Shown: positions 35,988 through 43,730 of the stretch, piece by piece
Numbering within the stretch: position 1 is the first letter of the stretch
Layout of the letters: every line of letters starts with the position of its first letter
Assembly: GCF_019797765.1 (NCBI RefSeq)
Contig: NZ_CP081862.1
Coordinates: 3,100,001-3,164,000, forward strand
Origin: Cellulomonas sp. C5510
GTDB taxonomy: Bacteria; Actinomycetota; Actinomycetes; Actinomycetales; Cellulomonadaceae
Direction: 5' to 3'
Length of the DNA stretch: 64,000 nt
Program-made: the position numbers and the translations under genes
Notes under the pieces: generated by a model
What the model was told of the DNA's origin: nothing
Seen by the model: only the letters and a program-made list of their open reading frames with translations
Databases searched by the model: none

Positions 35988-37345
35988 CAGCCGGCGGCCT
36001 GCGTCGCGTCCTCGCCGACGATGGACACCAGCCCCTCGTCGTACGCGGCGGCGGCTTCCTCGGGCGTCGCCTGCCCGGTGGCCACGGACTCGGCCGCGAC
36101 CTGGATGTTGGACGAGATCTGCGAGTAGTCGGGGGTCGCGGGCCGGAAGTGCGTGTACGGGACCAACGAGCTGAAGAACTCGAACGACGGGTTGAAGTCC
36201 AGGTACTCGGGGTCCTCCGCCACGTCGGTCCGCACCGCGATCTGGGAGTTCTCGGTGTCGTACTTCAGCGAGTTCTCGCGGTTCAGGGCGGTGGCGATGA
36301 AGTCGAACGCGGCCTGCGGGTCGTTCGCGTGCGCGCCGACGGCGAGCGTCCAGCCGCCGGACATCGACGTGAAGCCCGGGTCCTGGCCGTCCTGGGTGGG
36401 CATCGCGGCCATGCCCAGCGTGTCCTCCCACTCGGGCCACGCGTTGTCACCGGTGATCCACCCGCCGGGCAGCCAGGAGCCGTCGACGGCCATGGCGAGC
36501 GTGCCCTGGGGCAGCAGCTCGGTGGCGACGCGGGCCCCGACGGACGCGTCGAGCGCGATGTCGAGCGACGGCGCGAGGCCCTCCGAGTAGATGGTCTGCA
36601 GGAACCCGAGCGAGTCGACGAAGCCCTGCGAGCCGGTGATCCACTTCTGGGAGTCGGCGTCGTACAGCTCGTCGTCCGTGCCGTAGAGCAGCATCTCGAA
36701 GCCCTGCATCGTGGTGGCCTCGCCGGCGGCCTTGCCGGCGTAGACGTTGAGCGGCGTCACGTCGGGCAGCTCGGCCTTGATGGTGCGGGCGGCCTCGAGC
36801 ACGTCGTCCCAGGTCTCGGGCTGCCAGTCGGTCGGCAGGCCCGCCTGCTCGAAGAGGTCCTTGTTGTAGAAGATGCCGCGGGTGTCGGTGCCCATCGAGA
36901 CGCCGTACACCTGCCCGTCGTCGCCGAGGCCGGCCTGCCGGGCGTTCTCGGGGAACTGGTCCCAGTCCTCCCACGCCTCGACGTACTCGTCGATCGGCTG
37001 GAGGTACCCGGCCGCGGCGTCGGAGCGGATCTGGAACGTGTCCTCGTAGATCACGTCGGGCGCGGTGCCGGCGGAGCCGTTCATGAGGGCGAGCTTGGTG
37101 AAGTACTGGTCCTGCTCGGCCTCGATGGCCACCAGGTCGACGGTCATGCCCTCGTGGGCGGCCTCGTACTCGTCCTTGGCCTTCTTCAGGACGTCGTCGA
37201 GCTGCACGAACTGCGCGGTCTTCTGGTAGGCGACGGTGATGGTGGTGTCGTCGCCGGCGCTGTCGCCCCCGCCGCTCCCGCAGGCGGCCACGAGGCCGAG
37301 GGCGAGGACGGCTCCGGACGCGAGGACGGGCTTCTGCAGACGCAT
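35987..37345 (-). CDS. Extracellular sugar-binding lipoprotein of an ABC importer
   Basis: 452 residues. Lipoprotein signal: MRLQKPVLASGAVLALGLVAAC with the lipidated Cys at position 22. The mature part resembles family 1 solute-binding proteins (VYGVSMGTDTRGIFYNKDLFEQAGL, GTLAMAVDGSWLPGGW). Captures the substrate outside the membrane for the two downstream permeases. ATG 37345 has AAAGGAG 5 bases upstream. First gene of the operon, with a strong promoter 50 bases further up. Confidence 0.93.
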   Translation of the reverse strand: MRLQKPVLASGAVLALGLVAACGSGGGDSAGDDTTITVAYQKTAQFVQLDDVLKKAKDEYEAAHEGMTVDLVAIEAEQDQYFTKLALMNGSAGTAPDVIYEDTFQIRSDAAAGYLQPIDEYVEAWEDWDQFPENARQAGLGDDGQVYGVSMGTDTRGIFYNKDLFEQAGLPTDWQPETWDDVLEAARTIKAELPDVTPLNVYAGKAAGEATTMQGFEMLLYGTDDELYDADSQKWITGSQGFVDSLGFLQTIYSEGLAPSLDIALDASVGARVATELLPQGTLAMAVDGSWLPGGWITGDNAWPEWEDTLGMAAMPTQDGQDPGFTSMSGGWTLAVGAHANDPQAAFDFIATALNRENSLKYDTENSQIAVRTDVAEDPEYLDFNPSFEFFSSLVPYTHFRPATPDYSQISSNIQVAAESVATGQATPEEAAAAYDEGLVSIVGEDATQAAG

Positions 37346-37360
37346 GGATGCTCCTTTGCT

Positions 37361-37379
37361 CCACGGGCACGGTCCGTGG
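37361..37379. promoter_or_regulatory. Inverted repeat in the leader of the mannosidase operon
   Basis: CCACGG (37361-37366) and CCGTGG (37374-37379) with a 7-base spacer lie between the predicted transcription start and the ribosome site. It could be an operator or a leader hairpin. Confidence 0.35.
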
Positions 37380-37401
37380 CGGCGCTGCCAGGACCCCGAT
37401 A

Positions 37402-37430
37402 ACTACAACGTCTGGATGAATTGCTGTCAA
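37402..37430 (-). promoter_or_regulatory. Promoter of the sugar ABC-mannosidase operon
   Basis: On the minus strand TTGACA (37430-37425), a spacer of exactly 17 bases, and TGTAGT (37407-37402). The -35 is a perfect consensus. Transcription should start about 50 bases before the lipoprotein ATG. Confidence 0.78.
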
Positions 37431-37471
37431 GAGGTCGCCCCCGCACGGCGCCGACCGGGGCCGTCGAGTGA

Positions 37472-37489
37472 TGTCAAAGATGTTTGACA
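37472..37489. promoter_or_regulatory. Operator 1: 18-bp palindrome TGTCAAAGATGTTTGACA
   Basis: Arms TGTCAAA and TTTGACA around GATG. Its right arm contains the TTGACA -35 (37484-37489) of the promoter that drives the small membrane-protein/XRE/dehydrogenase operon. Operator 2 is its exact reverse complement, 47 bp downstream. Confidence 0.8.
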
Positions 37490-37513
37490 CGGCTCGCACC
37501 GCGCCCCTACCGT
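37484..37513 (+). promoter_or_regulatory. Promoter of the XRE operon
   Basis: TTGACA (37484-37489), an 18-base spacer, TACCGT (37508-37513). The start site falls at about 37520, at the left edge of operator 2. Confidence 0.7.
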
Positions 37514-37518
37514 GGTGA

Positions 37519-37536
37519 TGTCAAACATCTTTGACA
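37519..37536. promoter_or_regulatory. Operator 2: 18-bp palindrome TGTCAAACATCTTTGACA
   Basis: Identical over all 18 bases to the reverse complement of operator 1 and placed over the predicted transcription start. Two such sites flanking one promoter suggest cooperative repression, most likely by the XRE protein encoded by the second gene. Confidence 0.8.
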
Positions 37537-37555
37537 CGCCGGAGAGCGAGGGGCC

Positions 37556-37981
37556 ATGTCCTACCAGGAGAAGAACACCTGGGCGTACGGCGTCGTCGCC
37601 GTGCTCGGGTACGTCACCTACCTCGCCGTGGTGCTGCGGCGGGCGGACGGCGGACCGCTGGCGGACGTCGCGTACGCCGGCCCGCTGCTCGCCACTGTCG
37701 GCGCCGCGGTGGCCGCCGGGATCCTCGCGGGGATCGTGCTCGGCGCCCTGTCGCCCGACCGCGCGGTCCGGGACGAGCGGGAGCGGGAGATCGAGCGGCT
37801 CGGCGAGCACGTCGGCCAGGCGTTCCTCGTGCTCGGCGGGGTCGGGGCCCTCCTGCTCGCCCTGCGGGAGGCGGACCACTTCTGGATCGCCAACACGCTG
37901 TACCTCGGCTTCGTGCTGTCGGCGGTGCTGTCCGCCGCCGCGCGGCTCGTGGCGTTCCGGCGCGGGGTCGGCCCGTGGTGA
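37556..37981 (+). CDS. Small four-helix membrane protein, unknown function
   Basis: 141 residues: MSYQEKNTWAYGVVAVLGYVTYLAVVL forms the first helix, followed by three more (LLATVGAAVAAGILAGIVLGAL, VGQAFLVLGGVGALLLAL and TLYLGFVLSAVLSAAARLV). A charged stretch DERERIEIERLGEH-like (actual DEREREIERLGEHVG) joins helices two and three. Proteins of this form often sit directly before a small XRE repressor, as here (GTGA overlap), and may transmit a membrane signal to it. ATG 37556 has a GAGGGG-type site. No family function known to me. Confidence 0.78.
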   Translation: MSYQEKNTWAYGVVAVLGYVTYLAVVLRRADGGPLADVAYAGPLLATVGAAVAAGILAGIVLGALSPDRAVRDEREREIERLGEHVGQAFLVLGGVGALLLALREADHFWIANTLYLGFVLSAVLSAAARLVAFRRGVGPW

Positions 37982-38202
37982 GGTCCACGTCGGTGACCAA
38001 CCGGATCCGCGCGCTGCGCACGGAGCGGGGACTCACGCAGGCGCAGCTGGCCGCGACCCTCGGCGTCACGCGCCAGACCGTCATCGCCGTCGAGCAGGGG
38101 CGGTACTCGCCCTCGCTCGAGCTGGCGTTCCAGATCGCCCGCGCGCTGGGGCGACCGATCGACCAGGTGTTCACGTACGAGCCGGAGGGAGACCGGGCAT
38201 GA
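37978..38202 (+). CDS. Small XRE-family transcriptional regulator
   Basis: 74 residues, essentially only an HTH: RIRALRTERGLTQAQLAATLGVTRQTVIAVEQGRYSPSLELAFQIARALGRPIDQVF. This matches the compact Cro/CI-like repressors of the YozG kind. The GTG at 37978 overlaps the membrane-protein stop; a GTG five codons later is an alternative. Middle gene of a three-gene operon, and the probable ligand of the paired palindromes at 37472-37536. Confidence 0.9.
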   Translation: MRSTSVTNRIRALRTERGLTQAQLAATLGVTRQTVIAVEQGRYSPSLELAFQIARALGRPIDQVFTYEPEGDRA

Positions 38203-39197
38203 GGGCGGTGGTGCGGGAGCGGTACGGGGACTCGTCGGTGCTGCAGGTGGTGCAGCGGGCCGACCCGCCGGCGCCGGTGCGCGACCAGGTGCTCGTCGAG
38301 GTGGGGACCGCGGGCGTGAACATGGCGGACTGGCACCTCATGACGGGGCTGCCGTCGGTGGCCCGGCTGGTGTTCGGCGTGCGGGCCCCTCGCGAGCACG
38401 GGCTGGGCCGTGACCTCGCCGGCGTCGTCCGGGCGGTCGGTCCCGAGGTCGCGTCGCTGCGGCCCGGCGACGCCGTGCTCGGCACGGCGCCGGCCGCGTT
38501 CGCGGAGCTGGCGCTGACCCGTGAGCGCGCCCTGGCCCGGATCCCGGACGGGGTCCGTCCCGAGCACGCCGCCGCAGTCCCGACCGCGGGGGCGACGGCC
38601 CTGCACGCCCTGCGGGCGGCGCGGGTGGGCCAGGGCTCGCGGCTCCTGGTCCTGGGGGCCGGCGGCGGGGTGGGGTCGCTCGCGGTGCGGCTGGCGGTCC
38701 TCGCGGGGGCCCGGGTCACGGCGGCGACCTCCCCGGGCAAGGCCGCGACGGTCCGTGCGCTGGGGCCGGAGTCGGTGGTGGACCGGTCCGACCGGTCCGC
38801 GTGGGGCACGGGGTACGACGGCGTGGTCGTCACCGGCGGGCTGGACCCGCTGCGCGACCTGCGCCGCCTGCTCGCCCCGCGCGGCGCGCTCGCCCTCGTC
38901 GGGGCCGAGGGTGGCGGCGACGTGCTCGGCGGCGGCACCACCCGCCAGCTGCGGGCCGCGCTGCTGTCGCCGTTCGTGCGGCAGCGGCTGGTCGGCGTCG
39001 TCTCCCGCGACGACCCGGCCGCTCTGGCCCGGTTGTGCGAGCTGCTCGCCGACGGCTCGCTCGTGCCCGCCGTGGAGCGCGTGCTGCCGCTCGAGGGAGT
39101 CGCCGAGGCGATCGACCACCTGGCGTCGGGTGCCGCCCGCGGGAAGGTGCTGCTCGGGGTCAGCTCACCAGCAGCAGGTCCGTCGGCCGCGGGGTGA
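38199..39197 (+). CDS. Zinc-type alcohol dehydrogenase/quinone oxidoreductase family protein (MDR)
   Basis: 332 residues. Medium-chain reductase fold: N-terminal GroES-like part (VLVEVGTAGVNMADWHLMTGLPSVARLVFG, GRDLAGVVRAVGPEV) and a nucleotide-binding part (LLVLGAGGGVGSLAVRLAVLAGARVTAATS). Zinc-binding Cys/His are absent, so this is the zinc-free NADPH:quinone reductase or enoyl reductase-like branch. ATG 38199 overlaps the XRE stop (ATGA). Its 3' end overlaps that of the opposite-strand ROK gene by 38 bases. Confidence 0.88.
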   Translation: MRAVVRERYGDSSVLQVVQRADPPAPVRDQVLVEVGTAGVNMADWHLMTGLPSVARLVFGVRAPREHGLGRDLAGVVRAVGPEVASLRPGDAVLGTAPAAFAELALTRERALARIPDGVRPEHAAAVPTAGATALHALRAARVGQGSRLLVLGAGGGVGSLAVRLAVLAGARVTAATSPGKAATVRALGPESVVDRSDRSAWGTGYDGVVVTGGLDPLRDLRRLLAPRGALALVGAEGGGDVLGGGTTRQLRAALLSPFVRQRLVGVVSRDDPAALARLCELLADGSLVPAVERVLPLEGVAEAIDHLASGAARGKVLLGVSSPAAGPSAAG

Positions 39198-40389
39198 ACG
39201 CCCGGCCCAGCAGGATGCAGCCGGCGCCGACCGCGCCGACCTGCGGCCCGAACTCGGACGACGCCACGGTGAGCGGGTGCCCGCCGGGCACGGGGTGCGC
39301 GGCGATCTCCGCGGCAAGCGCGTCCCCCGCGAACGGGGCGATGCGGTCCCACAGCGGCCCGCCGACCAGGATCGCCGGCACGTCCAGCAGGTCCGTCAGC
39401 ACGCCGGCCGCCATGCCGACGCGGCGTCCCGCGAGGCGCAGCACGTCCCGCGCGCCGGCGTGGCCGGACGCCGCCGCGGCGCAGAGTGCGGAGACCGCCT
39501 CGTCGACCGCGCGCGGGTCGCTGCCGTCGCCCCAGTCCGGCAGGACGACGCCCGCCGCGCGCCCCTGCTCCGCCAGCGCCTCCGCCCGCAGCACCGCGCC
39601 CAGGCAGCCCCGGCGACCGCACCAGCAGGGCGCCCCGTCCGGGTCGGCGACCAGGTGGCCGGACTCCCCCGCGTTGCCCGACACGCCGCGCACGACCTCG
39701 TCGTGCAGCACCGTCGACACCGCGACGCCCGTCCCGAGGTAGAAGAACACGAAGTCCGACGACCGCTCCTGCGGGTGCCACAGGTGGGCGCACGCCGCGG
39801 CGGTCACGTCCTTGTCGAGCACCGCCCGCAGGCCCGTCCGCTCGGCGACCGCGTCCCGCAGCGGGACGTCGTGCCAGCCCGGCAGGTGCGGCGGGTCCAG
39901 CACCACGCCGGCGTCCACGTCGATCGGGCCCGGAGTCGCGATGCCCACCCCGAGGACCCGGTCGCGGTCGACGCCCGCCGATGCCAGGAGCCCCTCGATC
40001 TCCCCCACCAGACCGTCCACGACGGCCCCCGGGTCCTCCGGCACCGGCGTGGGGCGCTGCCGCCGCGCGACCACGGCACCCGACAGGTCCAGCAGCACGA
40101 ACGTCATCGTCGCCGGGTCCAGGTGCACGCCCACGGCGAACCGGCTGACCGGGTTCAGCCGCAGCAGCGTGCCCGGCCGCCCGGGTCCCGAGCGCGCGGT
40201 GGCGCCCTCCTCCACGACGAGCCCCAGGTCGAGCAGCCGCCGGGCGACGTTGGTGACCGTCTGCGGCGACAGCCCCGTGCGCCGCGCGACGTCGGCGCGC
40301 GCGAGGCCGCCCCCGGCGCGCCGGACGACGTCGAGGACCACCGTCTGGTTGAAGTCCCCCATCCGGGGCAGGTTGGTCCCGCGCCGCAT
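39160..40389 (-). CDS. ROK family transcriptional regulator or sugar kinase-like repressor
   Basis: 409 residues. N-terminal winged HTH (NQTVVLDVVRRAGGGLARADVARRTGLSPQTVTNVARRL), then a ROK domain with GIATPGPIDVDAGV, DKDVTAAACAHLW and the zinc signature GESGHLVADPDGAPCWCGRRGC. ATG 40389 has GGGGAGG upstream. Distinct from the ROK protein at 23.7-24.9 kb. It faces the XRE operon; since the mannosidase ABC operon lies just beyond, it could govern that operon (inference only). Its 3' end overlaps the dehydrogenase gene. Confidence 0.9.
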   Translation of the reverse strand: MRRGTNLPRMGDFNQTVVLDVVRRAGGGLARADVARRTGLSPQTVTNVARRLLDLGLVVEEGATARSGPGRPGTLLRLNPVSRFAVGVHLDPATMTFVLLDLSGAVVARRQRPTPVPEDPGAVVDGLVGEIEGLLASAGVDRDRVLGVGIATPGPIDVDAGVVLDPPHLPGWHDVPLRDAVAERTGLRAVLDKDVTAAACAHLWHPQERSSDFVFFYLGTGVAVSTVLHDEVVRGVSGNAGESGHLVADPDGAPCWCGRRGCLGAVLRAEALAEQGRAAGVVLPDWGDGSDPRAVDEAVSALCAAAASGHAGARDVLRLAGRRVGMAAGVLTDLLDVPAILVGGPLWDRIAPFAGDALAAEIAAHPVPGGHPLTVASSEFGPQVGAVGAGCILLGRAFTPRPTDLLLVS

Positions 40390-40494
40390 GCCGCCTCCCC
40401 TCGCACCGACCGGCGCCGCAGCCCTGCGTCGCCCGCCCGGCTGCATCATGGCAGACGGGCCGGGCCGGGCCGCCGGACCGTGGTCCCGCCACGT

Positions 40495-40539
40495 GGTCCG
40501 AGCGGTCCGAGCGGTCCGGTCGGCCCGGTCGGCCCGGTC
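40495..40539. repeat. 9-bp short tandem repeat beside the purH stop
   Basis: Five 9-base units: GGTCCGAGC twice, GGTCCGGTC, GGCCCGGTC twice; a sixth decayed unit runs into the purH stop codon (complement of 40543-40545). Non-coding. Confidence 0.75.
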
Positions 40540-40542
40540 GGC

Positions 40543-42177
40543 TCAGTGCGCGAAGTGCCGGGTGCCCGTCAGGTACAGCGTCACACCCGCGGCCTGCGCC
40601 GCCGCGACGACCTCCTCGTCCCGCACCGAGCCGCCGGGCTGCACGACCGCGCGCACGCCCGCGTCGAGCAGCACCTGCAGGCCGTCCGCGAACGGGAAGA
40701 ACGCGTCCGAGGCCGCCACGGCGCCGCGCGCCCGCTCGGCGTCGCCGGCGTTCGCGCGCTCCACCGCGAGCCGGCAGGAGTCGACCCGGTTGACCTGCCC
40801 CATCCCGACGCCGACCGACGCGCCGCCGTCGGCCAGCAGGATCGCGTTCGACTTCACGGCGCGCACCGCCCGCCACGCGAACGCCAGGTCCGCCAGCGTC
40901 GCCGCGTCGGCGGCGTCTCCGGCGGCGAGCGTCCACGTCGCCGGGTCGTCGCCGGGTGCGTCGACCCGGTCGACCTGCTGCACGAGCAGCCCGCCGCTCA
41001 CCGGGCGCATCTCGACGCCGCCGGAGGGGGTGCCCTCGACCACCAGCAGCCGGATGTTCTTCTTGCGCTGCAGCACCTCGAGCGCCTCGGGCTCGTACGC
41101 CGGCGCGACGACGACCTCCGTGAACACGTCGGCGATCTGCTGCGCCGCCGCGAGCGTCACCGTCCCGTTGGCGGCGACGACCCCGCCGAACGCGGAGACC
41201 GGGTCGCAGGCGTGCGCCTTGGCGTGGGCGTCCGCGATGTCCGTGCCGACGGCGATGCCGCACGGGTTCGCGTGCTTGATGATCGCGACCGCCGGCCCCT
41301 CGTGGTCGTGGGCCGCGCGCCAGGCGGCGTCGGCGTCGACGTAGTTGTTGTACGACATGGCCTTGCCGTGCAGCTGCGTCGCCTGCGCGAGCCCGGCCGG
41401 GCCGTGCGCCGAGGTGTAGACGGCCGCGCGCTGGTGCGGGTTCTCGCCGTACCGCAGCACGTCCGAGCGCTCCCACGTCGCCCCCACCCAGGCGGGGAAC
41501 CCGGTGCTGACGCCGTCCACCTCGTCCGTCGTCGTCGCGACGTTCCCCATCCAGGAGGCCACGGCCACGTCGTACGTGGCGGTGTGCACGAACGCCTGCG
41601 CGGCGAGCCGGGTGCGCTCCGCCAGCGTGAAGCCGCCCGCACGGACCGCGGCCGCGACGTCCCCGTAGGCCGCAGGGTCGACGACCACCGCGACGCTCGG
41701 GTGGTTCTTCGCGGCCGCGCGCACCATCGACGGGCCGCCGATGTCGATCTGCTCGACGCACTCGTCCGGCGTCGCCCCGGAGGCCACCGTCTGCGTGAAC
41801 GGGTACAGGTTGACCACCACCAGCTCGAACGGGGCGACGCCCAGCTCGTCGAGCTGCGCGAGGTGCTCCGGCCGGCGCGTGTCCGCGAGGATCCCGGCGT
41901 GCACGCGGGGGTGCAGCGTCTTCACCCGCCCGTCCAGGCACTCCGGGAAGCCCGTGAGGTCCTCCACGCGCGTCACGGGGACGCCGGCCGCGGCGACGGT
42001 CGCCGCCGTCGAGCCCGTGGACACCAGCTCGACGCCCGCCTCGTGCAGCGCGGTCGCGAGCTCGACGAGGCCGGCCTTGTCGTAGACGGACAGCAGCGCA
42101 CGGCGGACGGGCCGTCGGGTGGCGTCGGCGGTCGGGTCGGCCACGGGTGCGACGGGGGGCGGGCTGGCGTGGGACAT
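40543..42177 (-). CDS. purH: Bifunctional AICAR transformylase/IMP cyclohydrolase
   Basis: 544 residues. Completes IMP synthesis: formylates AICAR (ZMP) with 10-formyl-THF, then closes the ring. N-terminal IMP cyclohydrolase domain ([55 protein letters not shown]) and C-terminal transformylase with [12 protein letters not shown] and the terminal [14 protein letters not shown] 42177 has GGAGGA upstream. Preceded by its own promoter and a ZTP aptamer, whose ligand's monophosphate form is this enzyme's substrate. purN lies directly upstream. Confidence 0.97.
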   Translation of the reverse strand: MSHASPPPVAPVADPTADATRRPVRRALLSVYDKAGLVELATALHEAGVELVSTGSTAATVAAAGVPVTRVEDLTGFPECLDGRVKTLHPRVHAGILADTRRPEHLAQLDELGVAPFELVVVNLYPFTQTVASGATPDECVEQIDIGGPSMVRAAAKNHPSVAVVVDPAAYGDVAAAVRAGGFTLAERTRLAAQAFVHTATYDVAVASWMGNVATTTDEVDGVSTGFPAWVGATWERSDVLRYGENPHQRAAVYTSAHGPAGLAQATQLHGKAMSYNNYVDADAAWRAAHDHEGPAVAIIKHANPCGIAVGTDIADAHAKAHACDPVSAFGGVVAANGTVTLAAAQQIADVFTEVVVAPAYEPEALEVLQRKKNIRLLVVEGTPSGGVEMRPVSGGLLVQQVDRVDAPGDDPATWTLAAGDAADAATLADLAFAWRAVRAVKSNAILLADGGASVGVGMGQVNRVDSCRLAVERANAGDAERARGAVAASDAFFPFADGLQVLLDAGVRAVVQPGGSVRDEEVVAAAQAAGVTLYLTGTRHFAH

Positions 42178-42227
42178 GCGGTCCTCCGGGTCGGGCGGGC
42201 ACCACGGCGGGTGCCACGGTGATCGGA

Positions 42228-42310
42228 CCCGAGCACCCAGGCGGACGGTGCGACGGCGGGAACTGCGGCCGCTCCCCGGTGGTCGATTCCACCTCTCGCC
42301 AGTCACGGCC
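42228..42310 (-). ncRNA. ZTP riboswitch (pfl motif) upstream of purH
   Basis: From 42310 on the minus strand: P1 GGCCG pairs with CGGCC, conserved CGTGACTGGCG, P2 GTGG-loop-CCAC, invariant CCACCGGGGAGC, and after a spacer CCGCCTGGGTGC. P1 differs from the glyA copy by compensating changes (GTCGC/GCGAC there), supporting a real RNA fold. Downstream, GGGTCC can pair with the GGACC/GACCC around the ribosome site (GGAGGACC), suggesting ligand-controlled access to the ribosome site (inference). Confidence 0.93.
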
Positions 42311-42316
42311 GGGACG

Positions 42317-42322
42317 AGCCTA
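42317..42322 (-). promoter_or_regulatory. -10 hexamer TAGGCT of purH, containing the purN stop codon
   Basis: The TAG of TAGGCT (42322-42320) is the purN stop codon. Six bases later the aptamer begins. Same hexamer and geometry as at glyA, so purH can be transcribed alone as well as read through from purN. Confidence 0.65.
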
Positions 42323-43012
42323 CCCGAGCCCGACGGTGACCGACCGGCCCTCCACCCGCATCCCCTCGGCGACGAGCCGGCCCACCCACGTGACGAGCAG
42401 CTCGCGCTCCGCGACCTTGATCCGCTCGTGCAGCGTCGGCTCGTCGTCCCCGTCGAGCACCGGCACGGCGACCTGCGCCACGACGGGCCCGGTGTCGACG
42501 CCGGCGTCCACCACGTGCAGCGTGCAGCCCGTGACCTTCGCGCCGAACGCCAGCGCGTCGCGGACGGCGTGCGCCCCCGGGAACGACGGCAGCAGGGCGG
42601 GGTGGGTGTTCACGACCCGGTTCTCCCAGCGCTGGAGCACCGGCGCCCCGAGGATGCGCATGAACCCCGCCGACACCACGAGGTCCGGCCGGAACACGCC
42701 GATCGCGTCCGCCAGGGCCCGGTCCCAGGCGGCTCGGTCCTCGAACTCCCCCGGCGCCACCACAGCGGTCGGCACGCCGGCGTCGCGGGCCAGCTCCAGG
42801 CCGCCGGCGGCCCCTCGGTCGGACACCACCCCGACGACGCGCGCCGGGTACCCGGGGGCGTCGTGCGCGGCGAGCAGGGCCGCGAGGTTCGTGCCCGCGC
42901 CGGAGACCAGGACGACGACGCGTCCCGCCGCGCGGGTGCCCGGCCGGTGGGGCGTCGCGGGGCCGGCCGGGACGGAGGCGGGGCCGGACGGGCTCGCAGG
43001 GGCGGGGCTCAC
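42320..43012 (-). CDS. purN: Phosphoribosylglycinamide formyltransferase 1
   Basis: 230 residues. Transfers formyl from 10-formyl-THF to GAR in purine synthesis. N-terminal [17 protein letters not shown] phosphate loop, catalytic Asn/His in [22 protein letters not shown] and Asp in [14 protein letters not shown]. The first 28 residues are Pro/Ala-rich and unusual for the family. GTG 43012 lies 8 bases after TAGGGT, probably leaderless. purH follows after 142 bases. Confidence 0.94.
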   Translation of the reverse strand: MSPAPASPSGPASVPAGPATPHRPGTRAAGRVVVLVSGAGTNLAALLAAHDAPGYPARVVGVVSDRGAAGGLELARDAGVPTAVVAPGEFEDRAAWDRALADAIGVFRPDLVVSAGFMRILGAPVLQRWENRVVNTHPALLPSFPGAHAVRDALAFGAKVTGCTLHVVDAGVDTGPVVAQVAVPVLDGDDEPTLHERIKVAERELLVTWVGRLVAEGMRVEGRSVTVGLG

Positions 43013-43020
43013 GGGGCGAC

Positions 43021-43026
43021 ACCCTA
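43021..43026 (-). promoter_or_regulatory. -10 hexamer TAGGGT, leaderless start of purN
   Basis: TAGGGT, 8 bases, GTG 43012 on the minus strand. It lies in the 40-base gap to the divergent small membrane-protein gene. Confidence 0.45.
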
Positions 43027-43052
43027 GCCGGGCGGTGCGGGAGAATGCCGGG

Positions 43053-43693
43053 GTGAGCAACCCGTACGCGCCGCCGCCGGCCGGCCCGCAGCGCCCGCCC
43101 GCCCGGGAGGACGTCCCGGTGCGCACCGGGCAGGACGACGAACCGCGCGGCGCCCGGGACGCGGGCGACCGCGGCACCGCGCGGCCGGAGGACGGGACGC
43201 GACCGCCGGCCGGCCGCGCGCCGGGACGCACCGCCCGGGCCCGCACCCCGGCCCGCGCGCCGGGGTCCCTGCCGCGCGTCCCGCGTTGCCCTCGCCGCCC
43301 CCCGACCCCGAGGCGGTGCTGCGGGTCGGGCGACTGGTGCGGCACTTCGGCGTCTGGCTGCTCGCCGGTGTCGCGGTCAGCCTGCTGCCGCTGCCCTGGC
43401 GCGTCGCGACCGCGGCCTTCCTGGCCGGTGCGGTGGTCACCGGGATCCGCGCCCTGCGGGCGGTCGCGGCGGCGCGGCTGCGCGGCGGCCTGCTGCCGCT
43501 GCTGGTCGCCGGCCTCGCGCTCACGGGGCTGCTCGGCGCGGGGACGCTCGGGTCGTTCGCCCTGTGGCCCGCGGAGACCGCCCGGCAGGAGTGCCTCGCG
43601 GGAGCGCTCACCGTCTCGGCGCGGGCCACGTGCGACCGCGCCTACCAGGACGCGCTGGACGACCTCACCGGCGGGATCACCGGCGGGCCGTGA
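43053..43693 (+). pseudogene. Small membrane-protein gene interrupted by a one-base frameshift
   Basis: Two abutting coding frames read as one family protein. The first (GTG 43053 to about 43285) gives SNPYAPPPAGPQRPPAREDV and a Pro/Arg-rich tail with strong GC at third positions; the second, in the -1 frame from about 43286, gives LPSPPPDPEAVLRVGRLVRHFG, two or three membrane helices, and QECLAGALTVSARATCDRAYQDAL. Related small proteins, as I recall them, carry both parts in one chain. The shift lies between 43283 and 43304, near a C6 run (43298-43303). Causes: sequencing error, true mutation, or a -1 slip at C-CCC-CCG. Function unknown. Divergent from purN. Confidence 0.7.
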
Positions 43694-43730
43694 CACCCCC
43701 GCTCCCCCGGGGCACGCGGTCCCGGGTGCG

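Noticed and set aside
40495-40539. Possible CRISPR-like array
   Set aside because: Units are 9 bases with no spacers; a simple tandem repeat.
38521-42222. 1233-codon plus-strand open frame
   Set aside because: Runs through the dehydrogenase and opposite ROK and purH in other frames; no conserved motif.
43286-43693. Second half of the frameshifted gene as an independent 135-residue gene starting at TTG
   Set aside because: No ribosome site or promoter hexamer before the TTG, and the strong coding bias of the preceding frame runs straight into it; treated as one interrupted gene.
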